Shown here: positions 1 to 10,800 of the stretch, in pieces
How positions within the stretch are numbered: the first letter of the stretch is position 1
Layout: each line of letters begins with the position of its first letter
Source of the DNA: Rhizaria sp. SCN 62-66
Taxonomy: Eukaryota; Rhizaria, unplaced
NCBI GenBank assembly: GCA_001724265.1
Contig: MEDY01000275.1
Span: forward strand, 19,715 to 83,714
Reading direction: 5' to 3'
Length of the DNA: 64,000 nucleotides
The notes under the pieces: generated by a model
The model's input: the letters and a program-made list of their open reading frames with translations, nothing else
What the model was told of the DNA's origin: nothing
Databases searched by the model: none
Translations under genes and position numbers: made by a program

Positions 1-578
1 CAACCATAAATTTCAGTATTAACAACACGAGTGTAAAACAAGCAAGCAGGTGTCAACTTAACAGAAGAAGATCAGGTTCCAATACAATGGACATGTATTA
101 GGAGTATTTTAAGAGATAACCTTTAGTTATGTTGTAGGTTGATCTGTATCAAATAGCTGTCTTTTGGTCATAGTTGTTGGTGTCATCGGGGGGGAAGCCG
201 TGGCAGTGGTGACAGACAAACACACGTAGTACAAAGAGCGCAAACGTGTGTGGTCTTTGCACTGTCACGGCACAATTATCATCATCATCGTTCTCAAAAA
301 TCCTACATACTCGTATTCACACTTCGTCACACTCTCACGAACGCGAGAGAATAGAGACAAAATGGTAGTCGATCGAAGAATTGAACGTGAACGTATCGCT
401 CATCATACACAAACTTGAGCGGAATATAAAAACAAAAATGCGTCAAGTTGAATAAAATAGTTGTGTCTTGCTACTCCAAACAATCACAGTTTCATCATAG
501 CAAACACTTTGCGTTCAGCACCCACAGCGTAGCGCTTTCACACGCATCATTGGAGCATTGCTGGGACCGAAGTCGCAC
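1..578. other. 3' flank of the GLDC gene, no gene seen
   Basis: AT-rich stretch downstream of the minus-strand P-protein gene. The plus strand is A-rich and T-poor, so the minus strand is T-rich, as in the other 3' flanks of this window. The short open frame starting near 448 is the edge of the antisense shadow of GLDC. No conserved coding or RNA gene was recognised. Confidence 0.6.
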
Positions 579-1530
579 TTACTCAAGCGAGTTGTACGAC
601 TCGATGGGCGGGCACGAGCACACGACGTTGCGGTCGCCGAAGACGTTGTCGAGGCGGCCAACGGTGGGCCAGTACTTGTTGGTGCGGAGATACTCCTTGG
701 GGTAGGCGGCCTGCTCGCGGGGGTAGGGGAAGGACCACGAGTCGCTGAGGCACACGTCAGCGGTGTGGGGCGCGTTCTTGAGCACGTTGTTCTCCTTGTC
801 GACCTTGCCGGCCTCGACGGCGGCGATCTCGGCGCGGATCGTGATGAGCGCGTCGACGAAGCGGTCCAGCTCGTACTTGCTCTCCGACTCGGTGGGCTCG
901 ATCATGAGCGTGCCGGGGACAGGGAAGGACATGGTGGGGGCGTGGAAGTTGAAGTCCATGAGGCGCTTGGCGATGTCCTCCTCGGAGATGCCCGACGCGG
1001 CCTTGATGTCGCGGATGTCGAGGATGAACTCGTGCGCGCAGCGGCCGTTCTTGCCGACGAAGAGCACGGGGTAGTGGTCCTTGAGCTTGTTCATCATGTA
1101 GTTGGCGTTGAGGATCGCCATTTCGGTCGACGCGCGCAGGCCCTCAGAGCCCATCATGCGGATGTACATCCACGGGATCGGCAGGATCGACGGGGAGCCG
1201 AACGGGGACGCCGACACGGCGCGGCCCGCGGTGGTGTTGTTGATGGCCAGGGCGTTGGCTCCAGCGCTCACGGCGGCGGGCTTGGCAGGGGCCGCGGCCG
1301 GGGTGGCGGCCGGGATGGGAAGGTAGTTGGCGGTAGGCGTGTTGGGGGTCACCACGGGCGCGATGGGCTGCGCCGCGTCGGCCTGGAAGACGTGGCCCGG
1401 GAGGAAGGCCGCAAGGTGCTTGCGCACGCAGATGGGGCCGACACCGGGGCCGCCGCCACCGTGGGGGATGCAGAAGGTCTTGTGGAGGTTGAGGTGGCAG
1501 ACGTCGGCGCCGATGTCGCCGGGAGAGGTG

Positions 1531-1562
<32 letters not shown>

Positions 1563-3698
1563 GAGGTAGACCTGGCCGCCGAACTTGTGGACGACGTCGC
1601 AAACCTCGCGCACGCTCTCCTCAAACACGCCGTGCGTCGAGGGGTACGTGAGCTGGATCGCCGCGAGCGTGTCCTTGTGCTTCTCGGCCTTGGCCTTGAG
1701 GTCGGCGACGTCGATGTTGCCGTCGGCGTCGCAGGCCACGACGACGATCTTCATGCCGGCCAGCGCGGCCGAGGCCGGGTTGGTGCCGTGCGCGGAGGCC
1801 GGGATCAGGCACAGGTCGCGGTGGCCCTCGCCCTTGGCAGTGAGGTAGCCGCGGATGGCGAGCAGACCGGCGTACTCGCCCTGCGCGCCAGAGTTGGGCT
1901 GCAGCGAGCAGGCGTCGAAGCCGGTGACGGAGCAGAGCCAGGAAGAGAGCGAGGAGATGAGCTCCTTGTAGCCCGCGACCTGGGACTCGGGCACGAAGGG
2001 GTGGATGGCGTTGACCGTGGGCCACGTGATCGGGATCATCTCGCTCGTCGCGTTGAGCTTCATGGTGCATGAGCCGAGGGGGATCATGGCCGTGGCCAGC
2101 GAGAGGTCCTTCTGTTGCAGCAGGTAGAGATAGCGCAGCATCGAAGTCTCGGAGCGGTGCGCGTGGAAGATCGGGTGAGTCATGAACTCGCTCTTGCGGG
2201 CCACAGACGCCACGGGCGCGAACGCACCGGCCGCCGCCGCGGTCTCGGTCGCCGCGACAGACTTGCCCGCAGCGGTGGCGATGATGCCCGCGAGCGCGGC
2301 CACGTCGGCGGCCTCGCTAGTCTCGTCGAACGACACGGAGACCTCGAGCGAGCCGTTGCCCGCCGCGAAGAGGTTCATCTTGGCAGCCTCGGCGGCCTTG
2401 AGCGCGGCGCTCACGGCCGCGGCGGAGGGCAGCACCACGGTGACGGTGTCGAAGAAGCTCTTGTGCTTGATGGCGCCATCGCCGAGCGCGGCGGCGACGC
2501 GGGCGGCGAACTGCTGCGCGCGGGCCTGGACCTCGCCGGCGATGGTCTTAAGCCCCTCGGGGCCGTGCCACACGCCGTAGGCCGCGGCGACGTTGGCCAG
2601 CAGCGCCTGCGCGGTGCAGATGTTGGAGGACGCCTTCTCGCGGCGGATGTGCTGCTCGCGGGCCTGCATTGCCATGCGCAGCGCGGGCTTACCGCGCGAG
2701 TCCTTGGAGATACCGATGATGCGCCCGGGCATCTTGCGCTTGAACGCCTCCGACGTGCACAGGAACGCGGCGTGCGGGCCGCCGAAGCCGAGCGGGACAC
2801 CGAAGCGCTGCGAGGAGCCGAAGGCGGCGTCGGCGCCCCACTCGCCAGGCGGGGCGAGCTTGGTGAGCGCGAGCAGGTCCGTGGCGACGGCGACCTTGAG
2901 GCCCTTGTTGGCGGCCTTGAGCTGCGCGACCACGGGCGCCATGTCGGCGACGACGCCGTCGGAGCCGGGGTACTGGAGCACGACGGCGAAGACCTCGTCG
3001 GCGTTGTTGTTGGCGGCCATCTCGGCCACGGCCACGGTCTTGACGGTCCAGCCGAAGCCCTTGGCGCGGGTGCGGATGACGTCGAGAGTCTGCGGGTGGA
3101 TGTTGGTGTCGACGAGCACGGTCGACGCCTTGCCGCGGCCCCAGAGCATCATGAGCGCCTCGGCGCCGGCGGTGGCCTCGTCGAGCAGCGAGGCAGAGGC
3201 GACGGGGAAGCCGGTGAGGTCGCCGCACATCGTCTGGTAGTTGAGCAGCATCTCGAGGCGGCCCTGGGAGATCTCGGCCTGGTAGGGGGTGTACGGGGTG
3301 TACCAAGCGGGGTTCTCGACGATGTTGCGAAGGATGACGTAGGGAGTGTGGGTGTTGTAGTAGCCCTTGCCGATGAAGGACTTAAAGACCTGGTTCTTGT
3401 CCATCATGGCCTTGAGCTCGGCGAGCGCCTTGACTTCGGTCACGCCCTCGGGCACGCCCAGCTTGTCGATCGTCTGGATCGACTTGGGCACGGTGCTGGC
3501 GACAAGCTCGGAGCGGGAGGACAGGCCGAGGGTCTTAAGCATGGCGAGCGCGTCGGCCTCGGAGGGGCCGATGTGGCGCAGAGAGCTGGGGTGCGATGAC
3601 GCCACGGGGAGCGAGAACGCGCGCGCGAACTGCACCGCGAGGGCGGCAGAAGCCGCACCAGAGCGAGCAAACTGTGTGGGCAAAAGAGGAGAGGGCAT
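579..3698 (-). CDS. GLDC: Glycine dehydrogenase (decarboxylating), P-protein of the glycine cleavage system, mitochondrial
   Basis: Uninterrupted 1,039-residue frame ending in TAA. The P-protein decarboxylates glycine using pyridoxal phosphate and passes the aminomethyl group to lipoyl H-protein in mitochondria. The first 35 or so residues are rich in Ala, Ser and Arg, a plausible mitochondrial presequence, followed by the family N-terminus ([18 protein letters not shown]). The PLP-binding lysine is K740 in [18 protein letters not shown]. The N-terminal half carries the family blocks for the first aminotransferase-like domain ([26 protein letters not shown]). The length is close to the usual 950-1,050. 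One oddity is a Pro/Ala-rich insertion of about 55 residues (772-828), between the lysine region and the block [20 protein letters not shown], where other P-proteins have a short linker. No intron is needed. It is divergent from COA5. Confidence 0.97.
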
Positions 3699-4425
3699 GA
3701 AGCAATGTATGGGTGAGGGTGAGATGGGGCAGTGAAGCGAGAGGAAAAGAGCGACGGGGCGGAGGGTGGATCACGCCACACGATGCCCGATTGAAACAGT
3801 TGTTTTCATTGCTACACCAGCACGTGAGGCTAAACTACGCCGAGTTTCATAAGGTAGCACAGCGGTTGCAAATGGGCAAAGTAGTGATATAACAAAGCAC
3901 GATCATAGGAGCACATAATATGATCCGGGAAGCGGCTGCGGCGGACGAGGAGGAAACTCCACGGGCCAGCAAGGAAAAAAGAGTTTGGATACGTGATTGG
4001 GAACAAGACGGACCTTAGCGAAAACGGATTTAGTAGTCTTAGACAGCATGTGACAAAGACGTGTCGGTAGTGAACAACTACTACGATCAACCCAGACGAA
4101 AATCACGACAATCGCGAGATTTCGTCTCGCTCCAGCGGTCGGCGATACGGCAGCGACGGTCGAGGTCGCGGCGGTCTGCATTTTTCGGAACTCGGTTTGA
4201 CCCAGCCACAACCTTAACAGCGTCCTAAAGACGCATGCACTGTGCCATACACTAACCGTCAAATAGTATCACACGACAATAAGCCGAATATATCTTTTGT
4301 TTTCTGTTTTCTCTCTCTTTTGCATTTCTTAGAAGCGCCGTTTATCCTTGCTTCAGATCCTTTCCCTCACCCCGTTGCCCACTATTCTTTCCATTTCACT
4401 CGTACCCCTTTACAGCGCTCGTCCG
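3699..4425. other. Head-to-head intergenic region between GLDC and COA5
   Basis: About 730 bases separating two divergently transcribed genes, so it should contain both promoters. Short frames on both strands here have no family resemblance. A pyrimidine-rich stretch (about 4285-4420) precedes the COA5 start and looks like 5' leader. No motif was identified with confidence. Confidence 0.5.
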
Positions 4426-4647
4426 ATGTCCAACTCGTGCAAGATGCCTCTCAAGGCGTACCTGCAGTGTATTCGCGCCACGGAAGCGTTCCAGAAGGAC
4501 CCGTGCGACTCGCGCATGGAGGTCGTGTCGCAGCTGCCCGAAGTCAAGGAGCAGTGCGACTCGTCGTTCCAGACGTACAAGAAGTGCAAGGAGGGCACGC
4601 TCGACATGTTCTCGCGCATGCGCGGCAACAAGGCGCTGCGTTCGTGA
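4426..4647 (+). CDS. COA5: Cytochrome c oxidase assembly factor COA5/PET191, twin Cx9C protein
   Basis: A 73-residue protein ending in TGA. It has the twin Cx9C pattern of mitochondrial intermembrane-space proteins: C5-x9-C15 and C44-x9-C54, plus a fifth cysteine at C27. The C-terminal block SSFQTYKKCKEGTLDMFSRM followed by RGNK resembles the COA5/PET191 signature (xFxxCKRxxLDxRxRFRG), and the length matches the family (about 70-110). COA5 is needed for cytochrome c oxidase assembly and is imported through the Mia40 disulfide relay. I chose ATG 4426 because an upstream in-frame ATG at 4348 would add 26 residues of 5'-leader-like pyrimidine-rich sequence. It lies divergently to GLDC. Confidence 0.88.
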   Translation: MSNSCKMPLKAYLQCIRATEAFQKDPCDSRMEVVSQLPEVKEQCDSSFQTYKKCKEGTLDMFSRMRGNKALRS

Positions 4648-5717
4648 ACAATACCGCCGTTTATACGCTCTCTTTGAGTCCAGACAACGGACCGACTCGA
4701 GGCGGCTTTTTTCAGTTTGTAGTCGTGATGTGGCAAGTTGGCTCTTCATTTCTATTGGCTGTCGATGGACACAGCACAGCTTGGTGACCACGTGATGTTA
4801 CGCGACTAGCTTTATCACTTGCTGAACTTTCTTTGTTACACGATCCGCCTTGCGGGACTTGCTGAGAAAGTCGCGTTTTTATCTAGTTCGAATGATTTAA
4901 ATTATGGGTTGCTCGGGCCGCGAACAAGCACATGCTTTGTGCAGCAGCGGTTTGCAACAGTACGAGACTGTGGCTCTTTGTGACTGACACGTCCACAATG
5001 CACACTATGCGCACTTCCTGCATCTGCGGCTCGATGCCCGATGCACTCCCGCTGCGTTATGGGGTATCTTGGGTAGTAACTACTCGAAGTCACACGACTG
5101 CATGTCAAGCAATCTTCGCGTGTATGCGTAGGACCGCTATGAGGTTTAGAAATAAGGCCTTTTCAAGTTTATTCACTGGAATACCACACCATGTTGTGTT
5201 TTTGTTTTTTGAAGCCACTAGATCATGCTGAAATGCGCAATAATAATGAGCCGATGTCGTCAGAGTTGTCTTTTAAATGTTTTGCAATTTATCACTTCTG
5301 TCGGCCAAGATACTCGTGATAACTTGATTTATGCTAGTACAACAAATAAACAAGTTATATGTACTTTAACGTGTACTTTTTATATCAATCGATGATGTTG
5401 TCGTCCCACATTTCGATTCTTTCCTCATGTCCGTAGACCATGTGACGCACAATAATGACTGCGACGAGGAGAGCGACGTGAGGAAGCGTTTGAGCAACTT
5501 GCGCAGTGACTCACGGAGTCGTTAAGACAACATGCCAATACGCAAATGAGAAAATAATCGTTGTTTATTACATGTTTCCTTTTTACCACAGGTTGGCAAA
5601 CTTGATAGTGTGCCATAATCAATGCATTTCCGCGCGCTCTTTTGCACATGTTGCCCTCCCGCTCACTTCCCGCTTTTCATGCTTTATTCCGTCCCCATTC
5701 CACCTCAGCGTCCCACG
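4648..5717. other. Intergenic region between COA5 and the acid phosphatase gene
   Basis: About 1.07 kb between two plus-strand genes. It should hold the COA5 3' end and the phosphatase promoter. The 99-residue frame at 4932..5231 has no family resemblance and atypical composition. A T/C-rich stretch just before 5718 is probably the phosphatase 5' leader. Nothing else was recognised. Confidence 0.5.
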
Positions 5718-7415
5718 ATGCGCCTGCTCAGTCTTGCTGTGCTTGCTTGCATTGCTGCGTTTGCCGCTGCGGCCGCTGCACCCTACCACCTGCGTCTGTC
5801 CCTGGGCCCGAACCAGGACAAGGACATCGTCTTCGGCTGGACCGTCGACGGCGTCACTGACGTCGCCACCTACGGCCCCTACGTTCAGTACCGCCCCGTC
5901 GGAGCCCCCACCTGGACTTATTCCACCGCGAACTGCGTGAGCAAGCGATACACTGAGGAGCAGACACACTTCTACTGCACTGTGACCAACTTCGCCCCCA
6001 ACCTCGACATCGAGTACCTTGTCGGTGGTAAGCCCTCGCGCTCGCTCTCGGGCCTGCGCAATTTCCGCAGCGCGCCCGTGCCCGGCTCCTCGGTCAAAAT
6101 GGCCGTGATGGGCGACCTGGGGTACGAGATCGGTGGCCCCACGGGTGCGTCTCTGGCTGCGCACGCGCTCAAGAAGGATTATTCCCTCGTCGTGCACGTC
6201 GGCGACATCGCCTACGCCGACACCTACGACAAGAAGGGTCCCAACCTCGACTACGAGCTGTGGAACGACCGCTTCATGGGCCTGGTTGAGCCGACGACGT
6301 CGCGCGTGCCGTACATGCTGTGTCCGGGCAACCACGACGTGACGTGCCACTTCGACGGCGACCACGACTGTGCGCCCAACCTCACCAACTTCTCCTACTA
6401 CCGCAACCGCTGGCACATGCCGTCCGCCGCCACAGACGGGCCCTCGGACACGGGTCTGTGGTACACGTACACGCACGGCGACATCCAGTTCGTGTCGATC
6501 AACACCGAGTCCGACTACCCTAACTCGCCCTTCAACAAGGACACCCCCACCTCGGCCGGCGGCTTCGCCGCCCCGATGCCGCAGATGGAGTGGCTCGCGG
6601 CCAAGCTCGCGCAGTTCAACACCCCGGAGGCGCGTGCGTTGCGGCCTTGGGTTATCGTCGTCGGCCACCGTCCCGTGTACTCGACGCTCACGCTCGACTA
6701 CCCGCCCAATTTCATCGAGACCGTGCGCGTCACGTTTGAGCAGCTCTTCGCCGAGCACAACGTCGACCTCTACATCTCTGGCCACGCGCACTACTACGAG
6801 CGCACGCTGCCGATCAACAACTTTGCGCACGACGAGAACTACGACAACGTGAACAAGCCCGTGTACATTATCAACGGCGCCGCGGGCAACGAAGAAGGCC
6901 ACTGCACCGACGTCACCCCTGAGCTGCCATCCTACATGCCGTACCGCAACTACCGCCAGTACGGCTTCGGCGTCATCACCACCAGCAAGCCCACCGAGGG
7001 CGAGGCGCACACCGCGCTGCTGCGTCGTGCCGCGCGCGCCAGCGCCAACCGCGGCGACGTCGCCCGCGTCGCCTCCTTCGTCCCCACCTCCAAGCAGGCC
7101 GACCGCGCCAGCGGTGACGCCAAGAACACGCGCCTGACGCGCCTCAGCTCGCTCGCGCGCGGCGCGGGCAACGCCGGCGACGTGTCGCCCAAGTCTGCCT
7201 GGTATGGCGCGCTGCCGTCGCAGTCCGAGTTCACGCTATCTGAGGCCGAGCTCGCCGCGGCCGCTCGCCGCGCTGATGCCGCCGCCGAGGCCGCCGCCAA
7301 CGCGGACCTGGGCGCGCGCGCGGACAAGCGCGCGCTGTGCTACGAGTTTAGGGCGACCACGGTGGACCAGGGCCCGCTGATGGAGGCCGTCGACTCCTTC
7401 TGCATCCAGCACTAA
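5718..7415 (+). CDS. Purple acid phosphatase (secreted metallophosphoesterase)
   Basis: A 565-residue protein ending in TAA. ATG 5718 is preferred because it opens a clean signal peptide (residues 1-21, Leu/Ala-rich ending AAAAAAPYH); an upstream in-frame ATG at 5622 would bury it. It has an N-terminal fibronectin-like domain (22-120), then the metallophosphatase core with all five metal-binding blocks: GDLGYE (D133), GDIAYAD (D163, Y166), GNHD (N205, H206), VVGHRP (H317) and GHAHYYER (H356, H358). Y166 is the residue giving the purple Fe(III)-tyrosinate. Such enzymes hydrolyse phosphate monoesters outside the cell or in acidic compartments. The C-terminal subdomain (YGFGVITTSK) is split by about 110 Ala/Arg-rich residues (about 425-535) before it resumes at CYEFRATT and ends DSFCIQH. 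Confidence 0.95.
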   Translation: MRLLSLAVLACIAAFAAAAAAPYHLRLSLGPNQDKDIVFGWTVDGVTDVATYGPYVQYRPVGAPTWTYSTANCVSKRYTEEQTHFYCTVTNFAPNLDIEYLVGGKPSRSLSGLRNFRSAPVPGSSVKMAVMGDLGYEIGGPTGASLAAHALKKDYSLVVHVGDIAYADTYDKKGPNLDYELWNDRFMGLVEPTTSRVPYMLCPGNHDVTCHFDGDHDCAPNLTNFSYYRNRWHMPSAATDGPSDTGLWYTYTHGDIQFVSINTESDYPNSPFNKDTPTSAGGFAAPMPQMEWLAAKLAQFNTPEARALRPWVIVVGHRPVYSTLTLDYPPNFIETVRVTFEQLFAEHNVDLYISGHAHYYERTLPINNFAHDENYDNVNKPVYIINGAAGNEEGHCTDVTPELPSYMPYRNYRQYGFGVITTSKPTEGEAHTALLRRAARASANRGDVARVASFVPTSKQADRASGDAKNTRLTRLSSLARGAGNAGDVSPKSAWYGALPSQSEFTLSEAELAAAARRADAAAEAAANADLGARADKRALCYEFRATTVDQGPLMEAVDSFCIQH

Positions 7416-7825
7416 AGCAGCTAAAATCACAAAGCTAATTAAGCTCGAGGTAGCATGTACGCAACATAGTTTGGGAGAAGCTTCCGGGGGAGGTTCTCTT
7501 TGCTGCTATTGATGTTGATGCTTCTGAAACAAAGTTACTTATATTATAATGATTCGATTTGATTATTACAACTAATACATACAGATTCGAGATTTGTACG
7601 ACGTACGTAATTTATCTCGTTGTTTTGTTGCTGTCACAGCATTGGTGATTGACTCAAAATAAATCATGAATGTATTAAGTGATACTGGGAGATGTAATAT
7701 AGAAGAGTTGACTTGATAAAATAGATTAAAATAACAGGTTAACGCTTAACCTTCCTTTGGAACGCGCAACAGCAGTAACAATATGAGGTCATCACGTTCT
7801 AGTGAATTGCAGCTTCGCGTTTCCT
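7416..7825. other. Convergent intergenic region, phosphatase and giant membrane protein 3' ends
   Basis: About 410 AT-rich bases between two convergent genes, holding both 3' untranslated ends. No gene seen apart from a possible polyadenylation hexamer. Confidence 0.6.
7658..7663 (+). terminator. Possible polyadenylation hexamer AATAAA of the phosphatase gene
   Basis: AATAAA on the plus strand about 240 bases after the phosphatase stop codon, in AT-rich DNA. Whether this organism uses the hexamer is unknown, and such strings occur by chance in AT-rich sequence. Confidence 0.25.
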
Positions 7826-10800
7826 TCACAGATCGAGTTCATCCTCGCCCACGTCCTCATACTCGTCAAACAGACCTTGCTTTGTTGACTGGCTTTGATG
7901 ACTATTCGCGGTGACGTTACTGATGTTGATGTTGCTGTGCGTGTTGTTGTTCGTGGCGGGCCGCCGCAGCAGTCCCAGCGCGCCAAGCGCGTGCGCGTGC
8001 GCGTGTCCGCCCAGCCCCGCCGTGGGGTCGACGCCGCCGCGCACGCGGCTCACGGAGAGCTCCGGCCCGTAGTCGTCGTCGTCATCGTCGCCGTCGCCGT
8101 CGTAGTTGAGGCCGCCGGCGTGCGCAGCGAAGGCTTGGCTGTTGTGTCCGCCGTGCCTCTCGCCGTGGCCGTCATCGTTTCCGGTGGCGTTGTCGCGAGA
8201 CTCGGCGGCGTTGTGCTCGACCTCAGAAGCGCCAACAGTGCCAGCGTTGGTTGCCAAGGAGACGTCACCGTCGCCGTCGCCGCTGCGGAGCGACATACCG
8301 AAGCCGGGCGCGAAGTTAAGCCTCGGCTTCTGCACTGAGCCGTACCCGCCGTCGTCCTCGTCCTCGTCTTCGCCAAGACCGCTCTGCCCTGGCGCCGCAC
8401 CGCTGCCGTCGGCGGCGTCGGTCGCGGCCGCGGTGGCGGCTGCAGCGGTACTGCGGGCGGTCGCGCGGCCCTTAAGCAGCGCAGCGGCCTCCGCAGCCTC
8501 CGCGGCCTCCGCTGCGGCGGTGGCAGCGAGCGCGTCGTCGAGCGCGCTGTGGCGCTGCTGCTGGCTCATGATGAGCTGCTGCTGCTGCTGTTGCTGCCGA
8601 AGTTGCCGCTCCTGCGCGCGCGCGCGCGCCCACTGGTCGCCGCCCGCGCCGGCGCCTGCAGCCACAGCCACAATGCCGCCGCCGCCGCCACCGCCGCCGC
8701 CGCTGCCGGCCGAAGCGCCCGCGCCGGCGCCCTCGGCAAGCGTCACCGCAATGGCCATCAGCGCGGCACGGGCCGCCGCGGCGTCCTGCTCCTGCACGCT
8801 CACGCGGCCCGCCTTGCCAGCGTCGTTGGCAGACTGGGGGACGGGCAGCGTGGCGAGCGCGGCGGCGGCGTTGGCGGGCGCAACGCCGCGCGCGGCGCCG
8901 AGCGCGATTGCGAGCGGCACGTCCGTGGCGGGGAACAGCGACAGTGTGCGCGCGTAGGCCGCGGTCGCGCGCGCGCGCAGACAGGCCGCGCACACCAGCG
9001 GCGCGCAGTACACCGCACCCGACGCCGCAGAAGCGCGCAGAGCGAGAGCGGCGTCCTTGCCATTGTCGTGGTCGTGGCTGTGAAGCCCGGACTCGGCGTC
9101 GTCGCCGTTGTCGGGGTCGCCGTGGGCGTGGGCGTGATCGTGCTCGCTGGCGTTGATCGCGCCGGAGCTCGCCAGCGGCAACCCCGGCTTAACTTTCTTC
9201 TGCTGCTGCTGGAGCATGTACGCAAGCGCTTCGGGGCTGACGACGTCGTCCGTGACGCTCTTAAACGGGTTCAGACCGACGTCGCCGGTGCCGCCCAGCT
9301 TTGCCGCAGCGGCCACGGCGGCCGAGCCCTTGCCGACGCCCACGAGCGCGGGCCTGGAGCCGACCGCGACGAGTCCGCAGCAGAGCAGGCGCACGGAGCA
9401 CTTGAAGCACGACGGCAACAGACACACCAGTCCACGCGCGCGCGCCGCCAGCAGCCCCTCCTCGGTGAGCCCCGCGGCGTCGCCGCCGGCGCGGTTCTCG
9501 GCGGCGGCGGCGGTGAGGTAGGCGAGCGACGCGTGCGGACACGGCGCTGGCGCCCCCGCCGAGAGCAGCGCAGCCCACTGCGCCTGCGCCGGGAGCCCCG
9601 CGGACCAGCGGCCGCCGCGCTTGGCGGCCGCGGCACCGGCGATCTGCGCGGCCGTGGAGCCCGGCGTGGCGGTGAGGGTAAGCAGAGTGAGCGCGTCAAC
9701 CGTGGCGGCACGGTCGTGGAACAGGTCCCACACGCGCAGCAATGCCTGCACGGCACGCGGCCGCGTCAGCAGCTGCGCAGACGCCAGCGCGGGGCCCGCC
9801 GTCAGCGCGCGCGCGGCGGCCTCGGCAGAAAAGGCCTCCGCTTCGGCATCCGCAGATGAGGCGTCAATGTCGTCGCTCTTCACATTCACCTTGGCGAGGC
9901 TGGCGGAGGAGCCGGAGTGCGCGACGGCGGCGTTGGCGACGGCCTCGACGACGGGGTCCGCGGCGGCCGCGAGCGAGGCGCCGCCAGTGGGCATGAGCGC
10001 GAGCACGCAGACGATCATGACGCCCGCCTCGGCGACGAAGAGCAGCCCCAGCAGCCGCAGAGAGAGGAACACGCGGTGCGCGAGCCCGACCCCCGCGGCC
10101 GCGGCGCCCGCGGAGCTCGCAGTGGCGACAGCGGCCGCGGACGCAGTGGCTGTGGGCAGCGCGGCGGTCCAGGGGTGGGTCAGCCAGCCGGCGCCGCTGT
10201 CGGCGTTGTTGGCCGCGGCCGCAGCGGCGGCGGCGATGGTGTCGGTCGCCAGTGAGGCCGGCAGCACGGCGCCCCCCGCGGCGGCGACGAGCAGGAAGAC
10301 GAGCGTCTGCAGCGTTGCCAGCACCACAAACACGGCCGTGACGGCCGCGCGGCGCGATGCCAGCGCGCTCGCGAGTGCCGACGCGAAGGTGGCCTTGACG
10401 TCGGCGAGCGCGAGTATGGCGGCGAGCTGCGACACAAAGCACGCGGCGACGCCCGCGGCTGCCGCGGCCGCGGTGGCCGTGGTCCACGGCGCGGCGAGCA
10501 GCGCACGCGCGGTGGTGACCGTGAGCGCGTAGCCAAACCAGAGCCCGCTGGTGAGGCTCCAGAGCCAGCCCGCGGCGACCGCGGCCGAGCCCACCGCGCT
10601 GCCCGCGCTGGCACCCGCAGCGTCCGCGCCAGCGCCAGCGCCCGCGGAGGCAGCGTCGGAGAAGAGCAGTGAGGCGGCGTCCTGCGCGGCGGCCGCGCCG
10701 GCCGAGGCGGCGGCGGCGACGGCAGCGGGCGTGGAGGCCGCGATGGCGAGCGCGACCGAGAGCACGTGCACAAGCAGCACGGCGCCGGCCGCGGCGGCGG

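Noticed and set aside
558-2072. A 504-residue plus-strand frame opposite GLDC, and many similar long frames opposite other GC-rich genes
   Set aside because: GC-rich codon usage creates long open antisense frames; these have no family resemblance, while the opposite strand encodes a conserved enzyme.
4932-5231. A 99-residue frame between COA5 and the phosphatase gene
   Set aside because: AT-rich context, no family resemblance, no typical codon bias for this genome.
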